A stretch of 64,000 nucleotides of DNA from Chamaea fasciata (taxonomy: Eukaryota; Chordata; Aves; Passeriformes; Sylviidae): assembly GCA_029207755.1 (NCBI GenBank), contig JARCOQ010000012.1:3182001-3246000 (forward strand), read 5' to 3'. Shown piece by piece: positions 1-13,900 of the stretch. A model generated the notes under the pieces. The model was not told the DNA's origin and searched no databases. It saw nothing but the letters and a program-made list of their open reading frames with translations. A program made the position numbers and the translations under genes. Every line of letters begins with the position of its first letter. Position 1 is the stretch's first letter.

Positions 1-1710
1 TCTGCTTCAAAATATTGTGCTGCAAGAGAGGCTGAAGTATCATCACCGTGAGCTAATTATTTATGGTTGAAAATGTCAAAGAGAACCTTACAAGTTGCTG
101 AAGCATAAAATTTGCCCTGCCTTCAACTTGCCATAGTCTAACGAGATTTCAAGTTATAACAGAACTTCCCAGGGCCTCCTCTGATACTGTTTCAATCAGA
201 TTGCCTTTTTTTTTGTTCGCTAGGCTTCTGAGAGAATATTGTATATTGCACACATGCCTTCAAAAATGGTCCCTAACTGGCAATGAACCACAAAATGCCT
301 CGTGATTATTGTGAGGTTTCCACAAGCAGCAGCTGTTCCACAGATCCCATTTGCTAAACCCTGCAATGTGCCCTATAGACCTGGAAAGCTCCTGCTGCAG
401 CAAATCCGATTTTCCCTCCTAATATAAGGTGGTTTGCTTTTGCATCTTACAAGATAACAAAAGCAGTTAATTTTCCTAAGTTTATAACAGTACACTCAAC
501 ACCAAACAAATCACAGGACAGAAAATGTCAAGAAAAAAAAGAAAATATGGTGATATGTAGAAACGCCCCAAACATTTATCTGAAAATTATTGTCCTACTC
601 AAAATCTTTCCACTTTTGATCTACTAACTTATATTTGAGGCCTTGGGGCAGATCAGCTGCTTGCTAAATTCCTCAGTTGCAGAGATAAGTAAAGGATAGC
701 ATGTCACAGATGCCAGGCCAGAAGGGTTTCTTCACCTTCACCTGTAATGCCCTTTCCAGTTATGCCACAAGTTCACTCAGTCCAGAGAAATTGCAGCAAA
801 ACAGGGAAAAATGTGTATGCGGAAAATCAGCTCTCTCCAACAGAGCTGCAGAAAATCATCTTCCTTTTCAGTATCATTTTAGGACCTCTGCAATGTTGTA
901 GAATGCTGACAAGACTGTTAAAATCAATAGATGTGTCAATTATCATAATTTTGAAGAAAACTTGTTGAAAAGGAAAAATTCCCCGAGTAGAGGCTTTGTT
1001 GATGCTGCCTGTATGCTGCTGGTTTTTAAATGTAAAATTTCAAAAATCCATTCTACCATACCCATTTTTAAAAAACTAAAAGATGCACTACATTCCAGTT
1101 CAGGTGCTGATCCCAAAGTGTTACTGACTCAAATCCATCCCAGAGCTCCCGGTAAATTGTCATTTATGTAAGTGAGATGCACAGAAAGTGCAGAAACAAT
1201 TACTGTCAACTCTGTATGTTTGTACAGCCTACAGGAGCATAGAGAACAGCCTTTAGAGATCTTCAAATGCTTTTTTTCTCCCTGAGGTCCTCTTGATCGT
1301 CTCAGCAGGTGTTATTTTTCTGACAGACATCCAGGGAACTAAAAAGTTAACCCAGAAGTACATGCCCACAGTATCTGAAGGTCCCTTTAATGTGTTCTTC
1401 AGATTGTGAATATATTTTGGACCCGGATGTTCCCAGTAAAATTGTTGCACAACCCAACTTTTACATGAAGAGATTTCCAACACATCGCGTTCTAATTGCT
1501 GGTGATCTGATGTCTTTTTATAAAGGATTGCCAAACGCCATGAAAAGCAATGAAGCTCTCTGAACTATCTGCTGCCCCCTGAACAGTATAAAACTACACA
1601 CGTGTTGCAAGAGTCAAACTCCAGCACTCTGTGCCAAGCAGTTTTCCACCTCTCTCTGTTACTTTTGCAATAACAGCAGGAGATTGACACCTTTCCTGGG
1701 AGTGCTCACC
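1..1710. other. Non-coding, no gene seen
   Basis: AT-rich sequence with only short chance open frames and short poly-A/T runs. No recognised element. Confidence 0.6.
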
Positions 1711-1977
1711 GATGGGACAGAGGGTAATGGTCTTAAACTGAAGATAAGAGATAAGATAGAGATTATAGGAAGAAATTCTTCCCTGTGAGGGTGGGGAGGC
1801 CTGGCACAGGCTGCCCATAGAAGCTGTGGCTGTCCCTGGATCCCTGGCAGTGCCCAAGGCCAGGTTGGACATTGGGACTTGGAGCAGCCTGGGACAGTGG
1901 GAGGTGTCCCTGCCATAGCAGGGGTGGCACTGGATGAGCTTCAAGGTCTCTTCCAACCCAAACCATTCTGTGATTCC
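1711..1977 (+). mobile_element. CR1 LINE 3' end
   Basis: Contains CR1 landmarks: GGGTAATGGTCTTAAACTGA, AGGAAGAAATTCTTCCCTGT, CACAGGCTGCCC, and the tail TTCCAACCCAAACCATTCTG then TGATTCC. 5'-truncated, as is usual for avian CR1. Confidence 0.9.
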
Positions 1978-4900
1978 AAACTGCAGTGAACGGCAAGCCT
2001 TTCTCGGGGTCCATCCCCAATATCAATATGCAAGAACAAGTGTTAATTATGAAAGCAGCACTAAGCAATTAAGCAAACTGAGGTATCACAAAGAGTGCCA
2101 GCTGTGGCAGCATGTCTCTTTAAGATAACACACATCACAGTTCTATTGAAAGTGAGATTCGTCTTCTAAACCATATCAAGAAATCTTGCTCTGGGAAATG
2201 TCTCTCCTCATGAATTCAGAGAAGTCAATTCAGATTTGGTAATGATCAGACAAAAAGTGCCACTTTGGGCTCTCTGCTCTCCAACTGCAGCCAGCCATTT
2301 GAGCTATGGCCCAACGAGTCCAAGTAATAGGAAGAAGAGAACTGAAATTTTATCTGACCTCATGTGCTATGCAATACTCGTCAATCTCCTCAGTTTTATG
2401 TGACAGTGACAGAAAAATTTCAGCTATTTCCTACAAGTTTCCTTCTGTGTATAATAAAACGTCATCATCTCCTAGCTTGCATGGAAAGAGCCCAGTACAT
2501 GTAGATGAAAAGCATGAAAAATCAGGCTCAGTACTGAAAGCCCACTGAAGACCCAGCCATATCCAAACATTTGTATCCTCGTTAAGAGTAAGATTTCTCT
2601 TTTACTCATAGAAATCCCAAACATTAGGAGAGGAAGTCAGGGGAGAGTGTGATAAATACTCTGCCACACCAGCAGAGAATTTTCACCTCCAGTTATGGAG
2701 GCATTTCAAGATAGCCTGAAATCCACCAGGTTAAAATTTAAGCAATTAAAAGGCAACTCTCTACTTTCTACATAATCTTGTAATATTACTTTTGTTGATT
2801 AATAAATTCACTACGTCTTTGCAAAATGCAGGCTTCTCTTGGCAGCAAAGCTGGAGTACCTTGAACGCTTCCACAGCAGCTGTTTGCCATAATTTCATGT
2901 AGTATTCCTGCCATGGACCTGTTGAAAGTAGGGCTAGTAAAGGGCTCCTAACAGGAAATTACAAGTCTACAGACCAAACCACTGCATCCCTGTGTCATGA
3001 AAATACACTGCACTGGGATTGTTGAAACTGCTAGCCAGGCTTTAAAAAAAAAAAAACCAATCAGCAGAAGATATTATGAGAAGAACATTAACATTTAAAT
3101 GTCAAGTCATGCATTCTTCCAGGTAAAACCCCACACAAAATGAAGCTGAATTCCCCTCAAAACAATAAATTCAGGCTGAAGCCATCGCTTTCACAGTATA
3201 CTATCCATTTATATTTAAAAAACCAACCAAACAAAATAAGCAACTTAGACCCATTTTAAGGTTCTTTACACAGGAAATTTTCAGAACTGAAACAGGCCAG
3301 CAGATTTTGCTCAGTCTTCCTACCTTAGCTAACTGTCCTTGAATTAACAATGAAAGGTACATCTGGTTTCTTTAAGAACAGTATTTAACATTAATATTAA
3401 AGTAGCAGCTATAATACAATAGAGGGGAGAAAACTCTTAAACCATTACAGGAAATGACTGCAGTTATTTACTTGGCTTCCACCTGCTCCATTTGTTTCAC
3501 GCTATTACTCCTGTAGCTGTAATTTAAACAGGACAGGAGATTTTTCTGTCAGTTTTTTTCTGTCATTAGCAGGTACTGTCTGAAAAGGCACATCCGTGTA
3601 CCCTGAGTGCCCTGTTCCCTCACGGCAGCACTAGAGGCTGCCCAAACTGCAAATTCTCCATCTTTTCATTTCCCTTTTTAATCTGAGTGCTGCCACTAAG
3701 GACCCAAGTCACTGGTACCCAGCGGAAAAGAGCTTTTTATCAAATTGCTGGTCTATCAGCATTCTGAATGTGCTACTTTTGGAAGTTTGCAAACAAGCCT
3801 GATTTATTGAGCTGGAATTGATTTACCATACCTTATAGGCAACATTTTAAAAAGCTGTTCTGGGCTAATTACATACTCAGCTGATTCCCAAGTGATTAAT
3901 AAAGTTCCTGACTAATTTTCTGTCTCTCTTCTGAGCTGCCAGATGGAGCACAGAAAACCCATGTACATCCCATAATGCAGATTTTCATATTAATGGACAG
4001 AATTTACAGCTAGGGAAAAAAAAAAATAAACTAAGGAAGATTTTACATCTGCTTTACTTCGACATTCCTAAATGAGATGTAAATAGGTCTCACAAAACAG
4101 GCTTACACTTTCCTCTGTTTTCAGATCAGGTCAGAAGTCTTTTTGTATTGGCCTTTGTTTTTCCAACAGCGTTGTTAGAGCAATATTTTAAGGTGGAAAA
4201 ACCCCATGTTTTTCATTAAGCAAGAGAGGAGCTACCACACTGCCTTTGCAGACACTTGTGGCAGAGCTGACAAAGTTGCTCCGTTTCTGCAGTCTCTACT
4301 CTTTCCTAAGAACGGTTGAGTGGAGTTTGTGTCACTTTCCTTTGATTTTCTCACAAACAAAATACACTCTGAAGGTGACCTTGCTGTTCTTATTTTTCCC
4401 TTCTTTAATTTTCATCGTGAATGCAAAAAGTAATCAGAAGATGTCCAGTGATTCAATTCTTTAGAGAGTGATTCAAATTCATTTGTCCCTTTTAAGAACC
4501 AAAGGAGAAAAAAAAGTTCATTATTAATTTAGGCAATTAAGAGTAATTTGAAAGCAATAACCAGTACATTAAAGAACTTGTCTCTGGAGTGCCACTTCGA
4601 GTCTATGAAAAGTTAATTTTAGAGCATTTCAAGTGAAGAAAGATCATTTCCTAGACGTGTTCTAGAGACCATTGTAATTTTTAAATGGTAACATAAATGA
4701 GAAGGGTTTTTTGTAAATATGGAGTGAATGATTAAGAGAATTAAAAAGAAAATTAAATATATGTATTAGACTCATAATGTCACTTTAAATTAAACTACGT
4801 ATAGTAAAATTTATCATCTTTTCCTCATACATCAAAAAAGAATCTATAAATTTCTTCCTTACCATTAGGCAAGGAAAGATACAGTCTAAAAGGAAAATTT

Positions 4901-7900
4901 CTATACAAGACACAATAATTAACACTAAATCTTTCTAGTTTCTAGAATCGACTGGTAGAAACAGAGTGTAACTTTGATTCTACAGGAAAGGCAAGGAACT
5001 CTTACAGGGCAATTGTACCAATAAACTTACAGCTGATTGATGTTCAACTCCTGCCAGCCACAAGGTAGAGGACCAGAAAGCAGCCCCACGAGGCATGTAG
5101 GATCTCCAACTCCTCATCAGATTTTCTTGACTCAACTGCAAATTTCCTGTCTCACCTTTTGCAAAGTGCAGAAATAGATTATCTGTGTGGAAACTTAGTA
5201 TTTACTGGTGGCATCCATTCTATGCTAATACAAACTGGTGAAGGGAACTGCATTAAACTGTACCACTGACAAGAATTATATGAAAAAAAAAGCGTAAGAC
5301 AGAAATAGTAGAGGCAGTTAAGTAAATTTCCCCCACAGTAAAGTCAGAGAAATGATAATACAGTCACCAAGGCACAAGGCTGTGATTAAAGCTTCAAATT
5401 CTGTCTGCACCAGATTTTCTACAAACAGTGCAGAGCAGCACATCCACATTCTTCAGTTCCTCATGTATAAAAAACCATTAATCTTTTCCACACGAAGGTG
5501 GAAGTGCTTCATAAGCACAACAAATTTATCCAAAAATGCAGAGCTGGTCCTCACAGTAATTAAAGGTTTCTGTGTGATACTCTCTGGCAAATGCAATGTT
5601 AAATGCAGTAAACCCTTGTGGAAGATGAGGTAATGCTGTAAGGTAATATTCTCTGCTGCTCTGAGTACGTCATAGTCTATGATTTTTATAAAAGTATTAA
5701 AAAGATAAGAAAATGCGCTGATGAAATTTCATGCATGTTCATTACAGCACAGAAACAAATACTGGCACAGAATCCTTTCCAAGTTCACTCATATCAATAA
5801 TGCAGCTAGATTAGATAAAAATATGGGCTTGTATTTATCATTCTGTCTGTCCACAAAAAAGTCTTATGTCCCCATTTGAACACCTCTCTCAAATCTTGCC
5901 ATCCATCAAGAATCCTTATCACAAAACAATGCAATAGGAAAACAATAGAGACAAAAGCCAATAGCACAAAATAATAATGTACTCTAACCAAAAATCATCT
6001 TCATGTGACATTTAAAATTATGAGTTTGGAGTAAAGGTTTCTTTCAATCAAAGGATTACAAGTACATATAATAAAACATATTATTGTGTTCTGTCAAACC
6101 AGAAGACAGCTATAAACTTTAATTTGATAAAGCAGAAGATTTCTCAGGATTAAATTTTACATTTCATAATACAAAATACATCATCTTCGTACAAATATAC
6201 TAACAGGTAACAGTCCCAGTAAACTGTATTTCTTATCTTTTCTGCCTAGTCCGGCATTACAACAGTCAACTGACATTCTGAAATAGTTGTTTGTGCAGTT
6301 AGAAATGTCTTTCCCTCACACTCACAGAAAGATACCAGCAACGATTGGAGAATGACTAAATATTTATGCATCATAGACCATTCCCGAAAATTATTCCAAC
6401 TTCTGGACATTATGATATAGACTTTTTTAAAGGAAGAGTGACACTAAACTAGCAACACAGACCTGGATTACCACACAGAGATACATCCACAGCTAACAAT
6501 GGGGTTTCAGCAGATAATACTTGTGGAAGTGCACCTTTCTACTGAAGAGGCGACAAAGAAGTAGCAAAGAAGAAAAAGAAACAACTTGAACAAGCACTTT
6601 TGGCACCCACAAAAGAGGCACATTATTTTCCTGAATAAAGGCTTGGCATTATAACCAGTTTGACTCCTGCTGTGCTCCAAAGGACTTGCTTTTGTGATTT
6701 TTTTTTTTTTAATAAATCACCTGGACTGTATTAGAAATGCTCAGCCTCTCTAACAGAAACAATAATAACCCATTTGATAAGCCAGTTGAAAGAAAGGGTC
6801 AGAATACTGCTGCTGCCAATAGCTAAATTGGAGTTATGATAAGGATGAACAAGGTAAATTATGAAATGGAGCAGAAAAGCAGATAAGAGAAAAATGAAAT
6901 GAAGAACATAGGCTGAGAGGGCAGAACAGAGAAAATGTGGCTCAAGGCAGCAGAAAAGCACAGATCTGCAAAGGAAACATGCTGTAATAGAAGACATTGA
7001 AACTAAGGAGCCTTAAGGATAAAACCTTGTTTAGACATCCAAATTATCACGTCCTTCAACCGGCTGACAGCTCTTCCAAAGGCACCCCCAGACAGTGTTG
7101 GCCCTTTTTTGCTGCAAGGGTGTGTTGCTGACTCACGTTCCATCTTTCACCCACCAGGAGCTGCAGGTGGATTTTGGCAGAGCTGCTCCCCAGCTGGTCA
7201 GCTCCCAGGCTGGACAGTGAATGCAGTCAGTCCTCCCCACATGCAGGACTTTGCGCTTCCCTTTGCGGAATTTTGTGAGGTTCCTGTCAGTCCTTTGCCC
7301 CAAGCTTTCAAGTTCTAACCTGCGGTGACAAAGAGTGCCTGGGGTGACCACAGCAAACCCAGCACAAACCCAGTGCCCAGGAGACAAATTTCTCTCACCA
7401 GCAAGGGCTCAGCAGAGGGGCAGAGCAGGAGAACGAGCTCTTTGTTGGCAACTTCAGGAAAAGAGAAACCTTGGCACTCCTGAAGTAACTTATTTTGTTC
7501 TTGGAATTCTTTGGTTATTCTAATTCTCCTAATTGTACCCCAGACTTGAGCTCAGGCCTTTATCCAGAGGGGAATGTACCCTCCAGTAAACACAGTCTGG
7601 GAGTCAGAGTTTATGACCTTGAAGTTTTCCCCCTCTCCTTTGTGATACAGCTTGCGAGGTCATGCACTGAGTGCCTCAGAACATATCCCTGTTTTAGAAG
7701 TAAACCATTCTGCTAGTCTTTGTCAGGAATAATTAGAAGTAGTCTGTATCTTGAACAACAAAGGTTGAGTCAAGGTCATCCTCCTGTTTCATTTGGGCAT
7801 TGCTAACTGCTCTTCTGCTGAGGCCACTGACTACAAAGAATGTATGTTTGTCTATCCTGTCACTGTGCTAAGGCACTTCATGGACTGGGCCTCATTTTAA

Positions 7901-10900
7901 ACTAAACAAACGTTTTCTCTCTTCACCCTGGCTCTGCTTCAGCTTGTTAAGTGCTACAGCCTATGTCATCTGCCTCCCAAAACCATGGACATGAGCACAG
8001 CACTAAGGGATTTTTAAGAAATGCCTTAGAAAATAATTTAAGAACATTAAAACAAGCTGCAATAGGCAAACATATGTAGTCCTATTTGGTTTGCTTTAAG
8101 TGGACATTTCAGTAGAATCTTTTTCCACAAAATAAAAGTGTCTATAAACAACATTAAAAAATAACCCTGCTTCTCGGGCACCGTCTTTTCAAATACCGCA
8201 ATATATGAGGCATAAAACCTCGAAGTGAACAAAAGCCTCAAAGATATTGGAAGGAGAAGCATCCTCTTTGGAGCATCTGCTGGAATTTTTGCTTAATAAA
8301 GATAAAAACCAAACACATAACGAGTTTGTTAACTCAAAGGCAAAGTAAAATTCCAAATGTTCTAACCTTCCTTCTTTGACTGGGAGCAGACAAGGTAACC
8401 AATATTTGCACTTTATAACTGACTTCAAATATGTTTATTTATCAAGAGTAGAGTCAGACAGGAAAAGGTAGGAAGAAAGGTAATTTTACAAAGTGATTTA
8501 ATACAACTGAAAAGGAAAACGAACAGATTTTTTTATAGTGTATCTCTGAAGCCAGTGGAGCACTGAACCTGACACTAACAGATACATTTTTCCATGAAAT
8601 AACCAAGCAGTCCTTCCCCTTCCCTGATACATGAAATAAAATTAAAAATTATCTGGACTCAAGGACTTGGAGAACTGAAAATCCAGGCCACAGTTCTCCC
8701 AGTGTGGCAAAACCAGATATGCCTCTGCCTCCTGGTTTTCCTTTAAGACTTCTACAAAGCACTGAAGATTTTTGCCTTTGGCTCCTCTCAAAATCCAACT
8801 TTACTGTATGACAGGGGAGTATCTAGAAAATTTCATTTTCATGAGGTAACAGCTTTTTAAGTCTTCTCTCATGAAGTGTACTAGCTCCGGGCAACTTACC
8901 TTTAGACTAAAACAGGCTTTTCCCACATCTGTCTACTTCCTTTCCTGAGTAAATAAACATCTCCCAAGTTTTTTGGGATTGGTTTCTTTTTGTTTCTACA
9001 GCTGTTTATTAATCTAAATACTCAGATTGTTGTGCTTGCAGAATTCTTTCCACGTCTAAATAACAGCTCAATAATTTTTGGTGTTGCCTTTTCCAAGTGT
9101 TTGTATTTAACTACTGCAAAGGTGTGCGCAGGTCTGGAGAGGAGCTCGAAAGCTCTTCTGAACTGAAAACTGCACACCGAGAGAACCTGTGCAGCCACTC
9201 ACCTGAGATCACAATAGCCAATTAGCCGCCTGCAATTGGTGATGCCTCGCCTCAAACTCCACTCAGACTTCACAACATTTTAAACACTTCAAACTTCTGA
9301 CTTTCAGGATAAGCTTGCTTAAAACAAAAGAAAAATAATGAACAGAGCACACTTCCCCGAAGGAAGTAACTTGTAATCTTCATTAACCCCATTCTGCGCA
9401 GCATCATTTCATCACCCAACACTCCCTCCAGCTGTCTGGCAAGCACAATCTCAAGAAAAACTCATCTACATATGGCTCCTGGCCTTGCTCCCTAGAAAAA
9501 TTTGCTAAAACAAATGACAGTGTCAAAAGAAAGCTCATTAAATTTTTACATCAGGCTGCTATGTTACCCTTAGCTCCCTGGGTATTCATACCTCTTTCTG
9601 TCGTTAGCTTTCAGTCCTTAAGGCTCACATATTTTCAAGGGCAGAAGCAAACCAATTATGAAAAGGGAAGTTATTTGCTTGCTGGTATACAATGGCGCAT
9701 CCAGCCACATCTAATTCGCATTCACCAAGAACGGCTCAATTACCACATCACACCACCCTGCTGAATAACTCCGTGCTTCCACGTGCATTTAATTCAGTAC
9801 CAGTGTTTGTGTTGAGGCAACAACAGCACTTGAACATGCTGAAAATGGGCGTTGAGCACATTTTCCGCCATTTGTCTGTCCCTTTTTAATGATGTTTAAT
9901 GTTTTAATGATGCCTAATGTAATGATTTTTCCTTAACATAAAGGAACGCCTAGCCCATTTATCCAGCGGTGATGGTAATGCTTCAGAAGACATAAAAATC
10001 CTCAGATATCTGGAAACGTTGAAACCATTTCTTGGCTTTGCCTTAATCGACATTAGGTTGGGTATTTTCAAGGAACAGGCATTTAAAGAATTGAATTACA
10101 CAAAAGTTACATCCCCTGTTCACCCAGCCCCTCTATTTGAAAGGTACATGAACAATTTCTGCTTTTTAAAACTCTCCAATCTTATTGGATTTGAAATATT
10201 TATTTCACTTCTAAAGGATTTACACAGCCAATATTTCACTACACTTTTCAAAGAATACTTAGGATCTTATCTGTTCACAAGGCCAAATATATTAAAGATT
10301 ATGATTTTATTCACCACCACTTCACTTTTTAAATTTGTTTTCAGGCCTGACACATCTAACTGACATTTGATGGAGTGCAGTCATTCCTCCCCAGCCCAGG
10401 CCTGCAGTGCCACTGGCAGGTAGGATGCAAATCAAAGGAATTGCTTCTGAAACTTCACAGCAAGTAGGATTTCTCTCTCAAAAGTGTCATGGGCAGCTGA
10501 AGATGCTAAAGCTTGCAATGCTTTTTTCAGCTTCTTAGATTTCTTAGAGTTCTGCTGTATCAGAATTTCACATCAAATATGCTATCTACTGCAGATCTAC
10601 ACTAACTACAAATGGTTAAAAAATTAGCAGGAAACTGACCCAAAGGAAGTCACAAAAGTCCTCAGACACCTGGCCCAAGTTTAAGCTACTGATCATCATC
10701 ATCTTCTAGTGAGTAGAGACAACTTAGTGAGATCTGGAACAAAAATAATTCATTAAAAAAAAATGGGGCAGGGGAGAGACGCAGGATTTGAACTCAGCCC
10801 CTCCCTCTCTCATCCAACTCATTTATTCCAGTTGAAACCATTTCCATGCAGCATTGTGTGTGACAAGAAGCCACCAGCATTCTAATGACCATAGATATCA

Positions 10901-13900
10901 CAGGACAAGAATGAAAGGCCAACATTAACATCCCTGCCTTTAAAATCCAACATCAAGCATCATCGATTCCCGCAAGTCCTGATGGGATTTGTAGACTTCT
11001 GATGTCAACAAAACAATATTACTCATGGAAATGACCAGAAACACTGAAAAAGTCCTTATGACCAGCTGCTGAGAGCTCAAGCATCCCACAGCTGCCCCTG
11101 GCCACGCAGACACATCCACTCCACAGCCCATTTGATGCACATCCACCAAAACATTTTGGAGCTATTCTGAGACTTGATCTATACCAAAGAATTAAATTTA
11201 ATATTGGTATTCCTGCATGGAACTGAGGGTAAGAGTAACCCATTCTGCATCTTCCTATTCTGCACTTGCACGGCCTTTGCAGCCAGAAATAGCTTGAAAT
11301 TGAAAACTATTTGAAACCAAGACAAAGTAGACAAAAACATCACAACAGGTATTGCTTAAACACCTAAAGCTGTTGTAAACTTCCAAACATCAGCTACCAA
11401 ACTGCATTTACTTTCTGCTGCCAGTTGAGAGGCACCTCTACAACCCAGAGCCTGCCAGTCTCTTAAATTAATTCGAGGGAGTTCAGTGATCCACAGCCAG
11501 CGTACTTTCTGCAGTCACTGACAACTGGTTCCCATTTCATTCCCAAGGGGCCCAGGCTGCCCTTCCATGTGAGCCAATATTCTTTCATCACTCACACCTT
11601 ACAGGAGGGCTGGCTTCCCACCAGCATTTCTGATCACAGATCTGTGCCACTGATGTCCCAGCTCTCAACAACCGAATGATGGTATCCATGAACAAATAAC
11701 ACTCCAAGAGGATTTCCTGATGAATTTCTTGGGGGGGTTGTGAGGGCTCCCTTCCAAATAGCAAAAATTCTCTGACACACAAAATGTCACTTAAAAAATG
11801 CTTATTTACTCCATATGCACAAATCCAGCTGGCTCTAGTGAAAATTTGACATCTCGGATGTGTCACAGAAAACTAAACAGCAGAAGGAATAAACCTTTAG
11901 TAGAAAAATGACATCTTTTTCTAAAATTCGACACTAAAATTATTCTTGAACATTATCCCATTGGATAGAACTTTTTCCCCGAGTTTCACAGGACTGCTAT
12001 TGCCTTTTTAAACATGCTCTTTGCAAACAATCATGCTGGGTTAGTGAACTGTGTGCTCTGTCATTCTGAGATGAACTCAAACGGCAGCACAGAAAAAAAG
12101 AAAAATCCAGAAACCCCACAGGATCTGTGTGCAGCATGTATCCCAATACTGACAGAAGCAATATATATTTTTCAGGACCTGAAAAAAAGAAGTACTAGCT
12201 GCACAAAAGCAAGGGTCAGTTAAATAATAGGCTGCTCTCCTTGTATTTATTGCAGTTAAAAGAGGCATCTTCAAGGGTGTTTCTGCATTCCCATTTATGA
12301 AAGCAAAGTGCACAAAATAAGGCTAAAAGGGCTAAGATTTTACCTGAGATTGAAGTACTAAACATGATTTAATCCTCCCCAAAAGTATTTTAATTTCTGG
12401 GGTAGCCCATTGAAATAACATGGCTCAGGAGCAGCACACCTTACGCTAGATTCTGAAATCAAAACCTGTTGTCATTCTTTCTGTACCACATTGATTTCAA
12501 ACATTCCCAAATACATTTCAGCCCATGCCAGAGATTGTCCATAACCACCTAACCCTCAAAATGTTTAACCTGCTAGAGATGCAGGCTAAACTCTCAGACG
12601 CATTTCTAGAATGAAGAGAGGCAAGCGAGTCCCATTTACCACTTGTGGCTTCGAAAGTTTGAGCTTTATAGATCAAGACACTGTGAATATTCCTTGGAAC
12701 ACAACATCAGCACTGCTCAAACAGGAGCTGCTCTTATTAGGCTGTTGAGCACTTTTTAGGAATATGGTGTTGTTATAAAGCCTGGCAGTTCCTTAGTTAA
12801 GATTGAAGCGAGCTATTTCATTAGTGAAACCTTGTAAAACACTGCATCTGAAAACCCTTACTGTTTGTAATAGACCCAGCCTTTCAGCCTGAAGAAGAAT
12901 ATATTTGTGCATTAGCTCTTAAACTGATTGGATGCTGCGAGCTCTTGTCTGTGTGGGCGTCTGCCCACTTTAGAATTTCAACAGCTTTTTTATGAGCGGC
13001 ATGTTGGGATTCACAGCACATCTACAGTTTGTCATAGGCAGTACCCTTTCTATCATTTGATTTCAAAGCTGCTTGCTACAAATCCTCTGCAATCAGGTTG
13101 TTATTAATACCTTTAATCTGCCCTCAGACAAGAAATCTAGTGCAATGTGGTTGCGCCGAGCAGGCTGAACAGCAATCAGCAACCATATCTGATGGATTAT
13201 GTTCTTTGTACGCTGTTTACAGTGAGCGAGGAACAGAAAAACACGCATATGCTTATGCCTTGTGCTGCCGTGCAGCAGGCACTGGCGCTGAGGCCATCTG
13301 AAGTCTCACCAGGATGTTCTCTGCACCCAAAGCAGCTGAAAACAAAATGAGTTTTGGGGGAAAGTGCCACACTGCCCTGTTGCATCAGCCCCCATGTTAG
13401 GGGGTAGAAATGAGCCAAGATGTAGACTTCTTGTTTATCACAGCATGAAAAGGGTCCTGGTTTATTCCTCTTTGCAGCTCAGCCATCCTGACTCCAACTC
13501 TTCACTGACTCTGGCTGCAGCAAGCTGCTGCTGGAGGTTTCCCTTGCAGCCTCTGACTGCTGCTTATTTCCTGCTGAACGCTGCCTCCAGGTTCTGACAA
13601 TGGGCTCTGACTGCAGACCCAGACTGAGCTTAAAGCAGTGATTCTCTCTCCTCAGGATTCTCCTTCATGATTCTCTCTTCCTCAAGGTTCCTCCTCCGTG
13701 ATCTCCCCATCACCAGCTAGCCCACTCCCCTTTATCACACTTCTCTTTGTTGGACAGAGCTGTGACCCACCAGGGGTGAGGCTGTGCTGGGTAATTAACA
13801 CAGCTCTTAGTGAGCTGGGGTGAGGTCACCCGTATTCCCTTCTCCGACACTGCCCCTCAAACGGAACGAAATAGTCACAGCTTTTATCAGGTAACATAAA

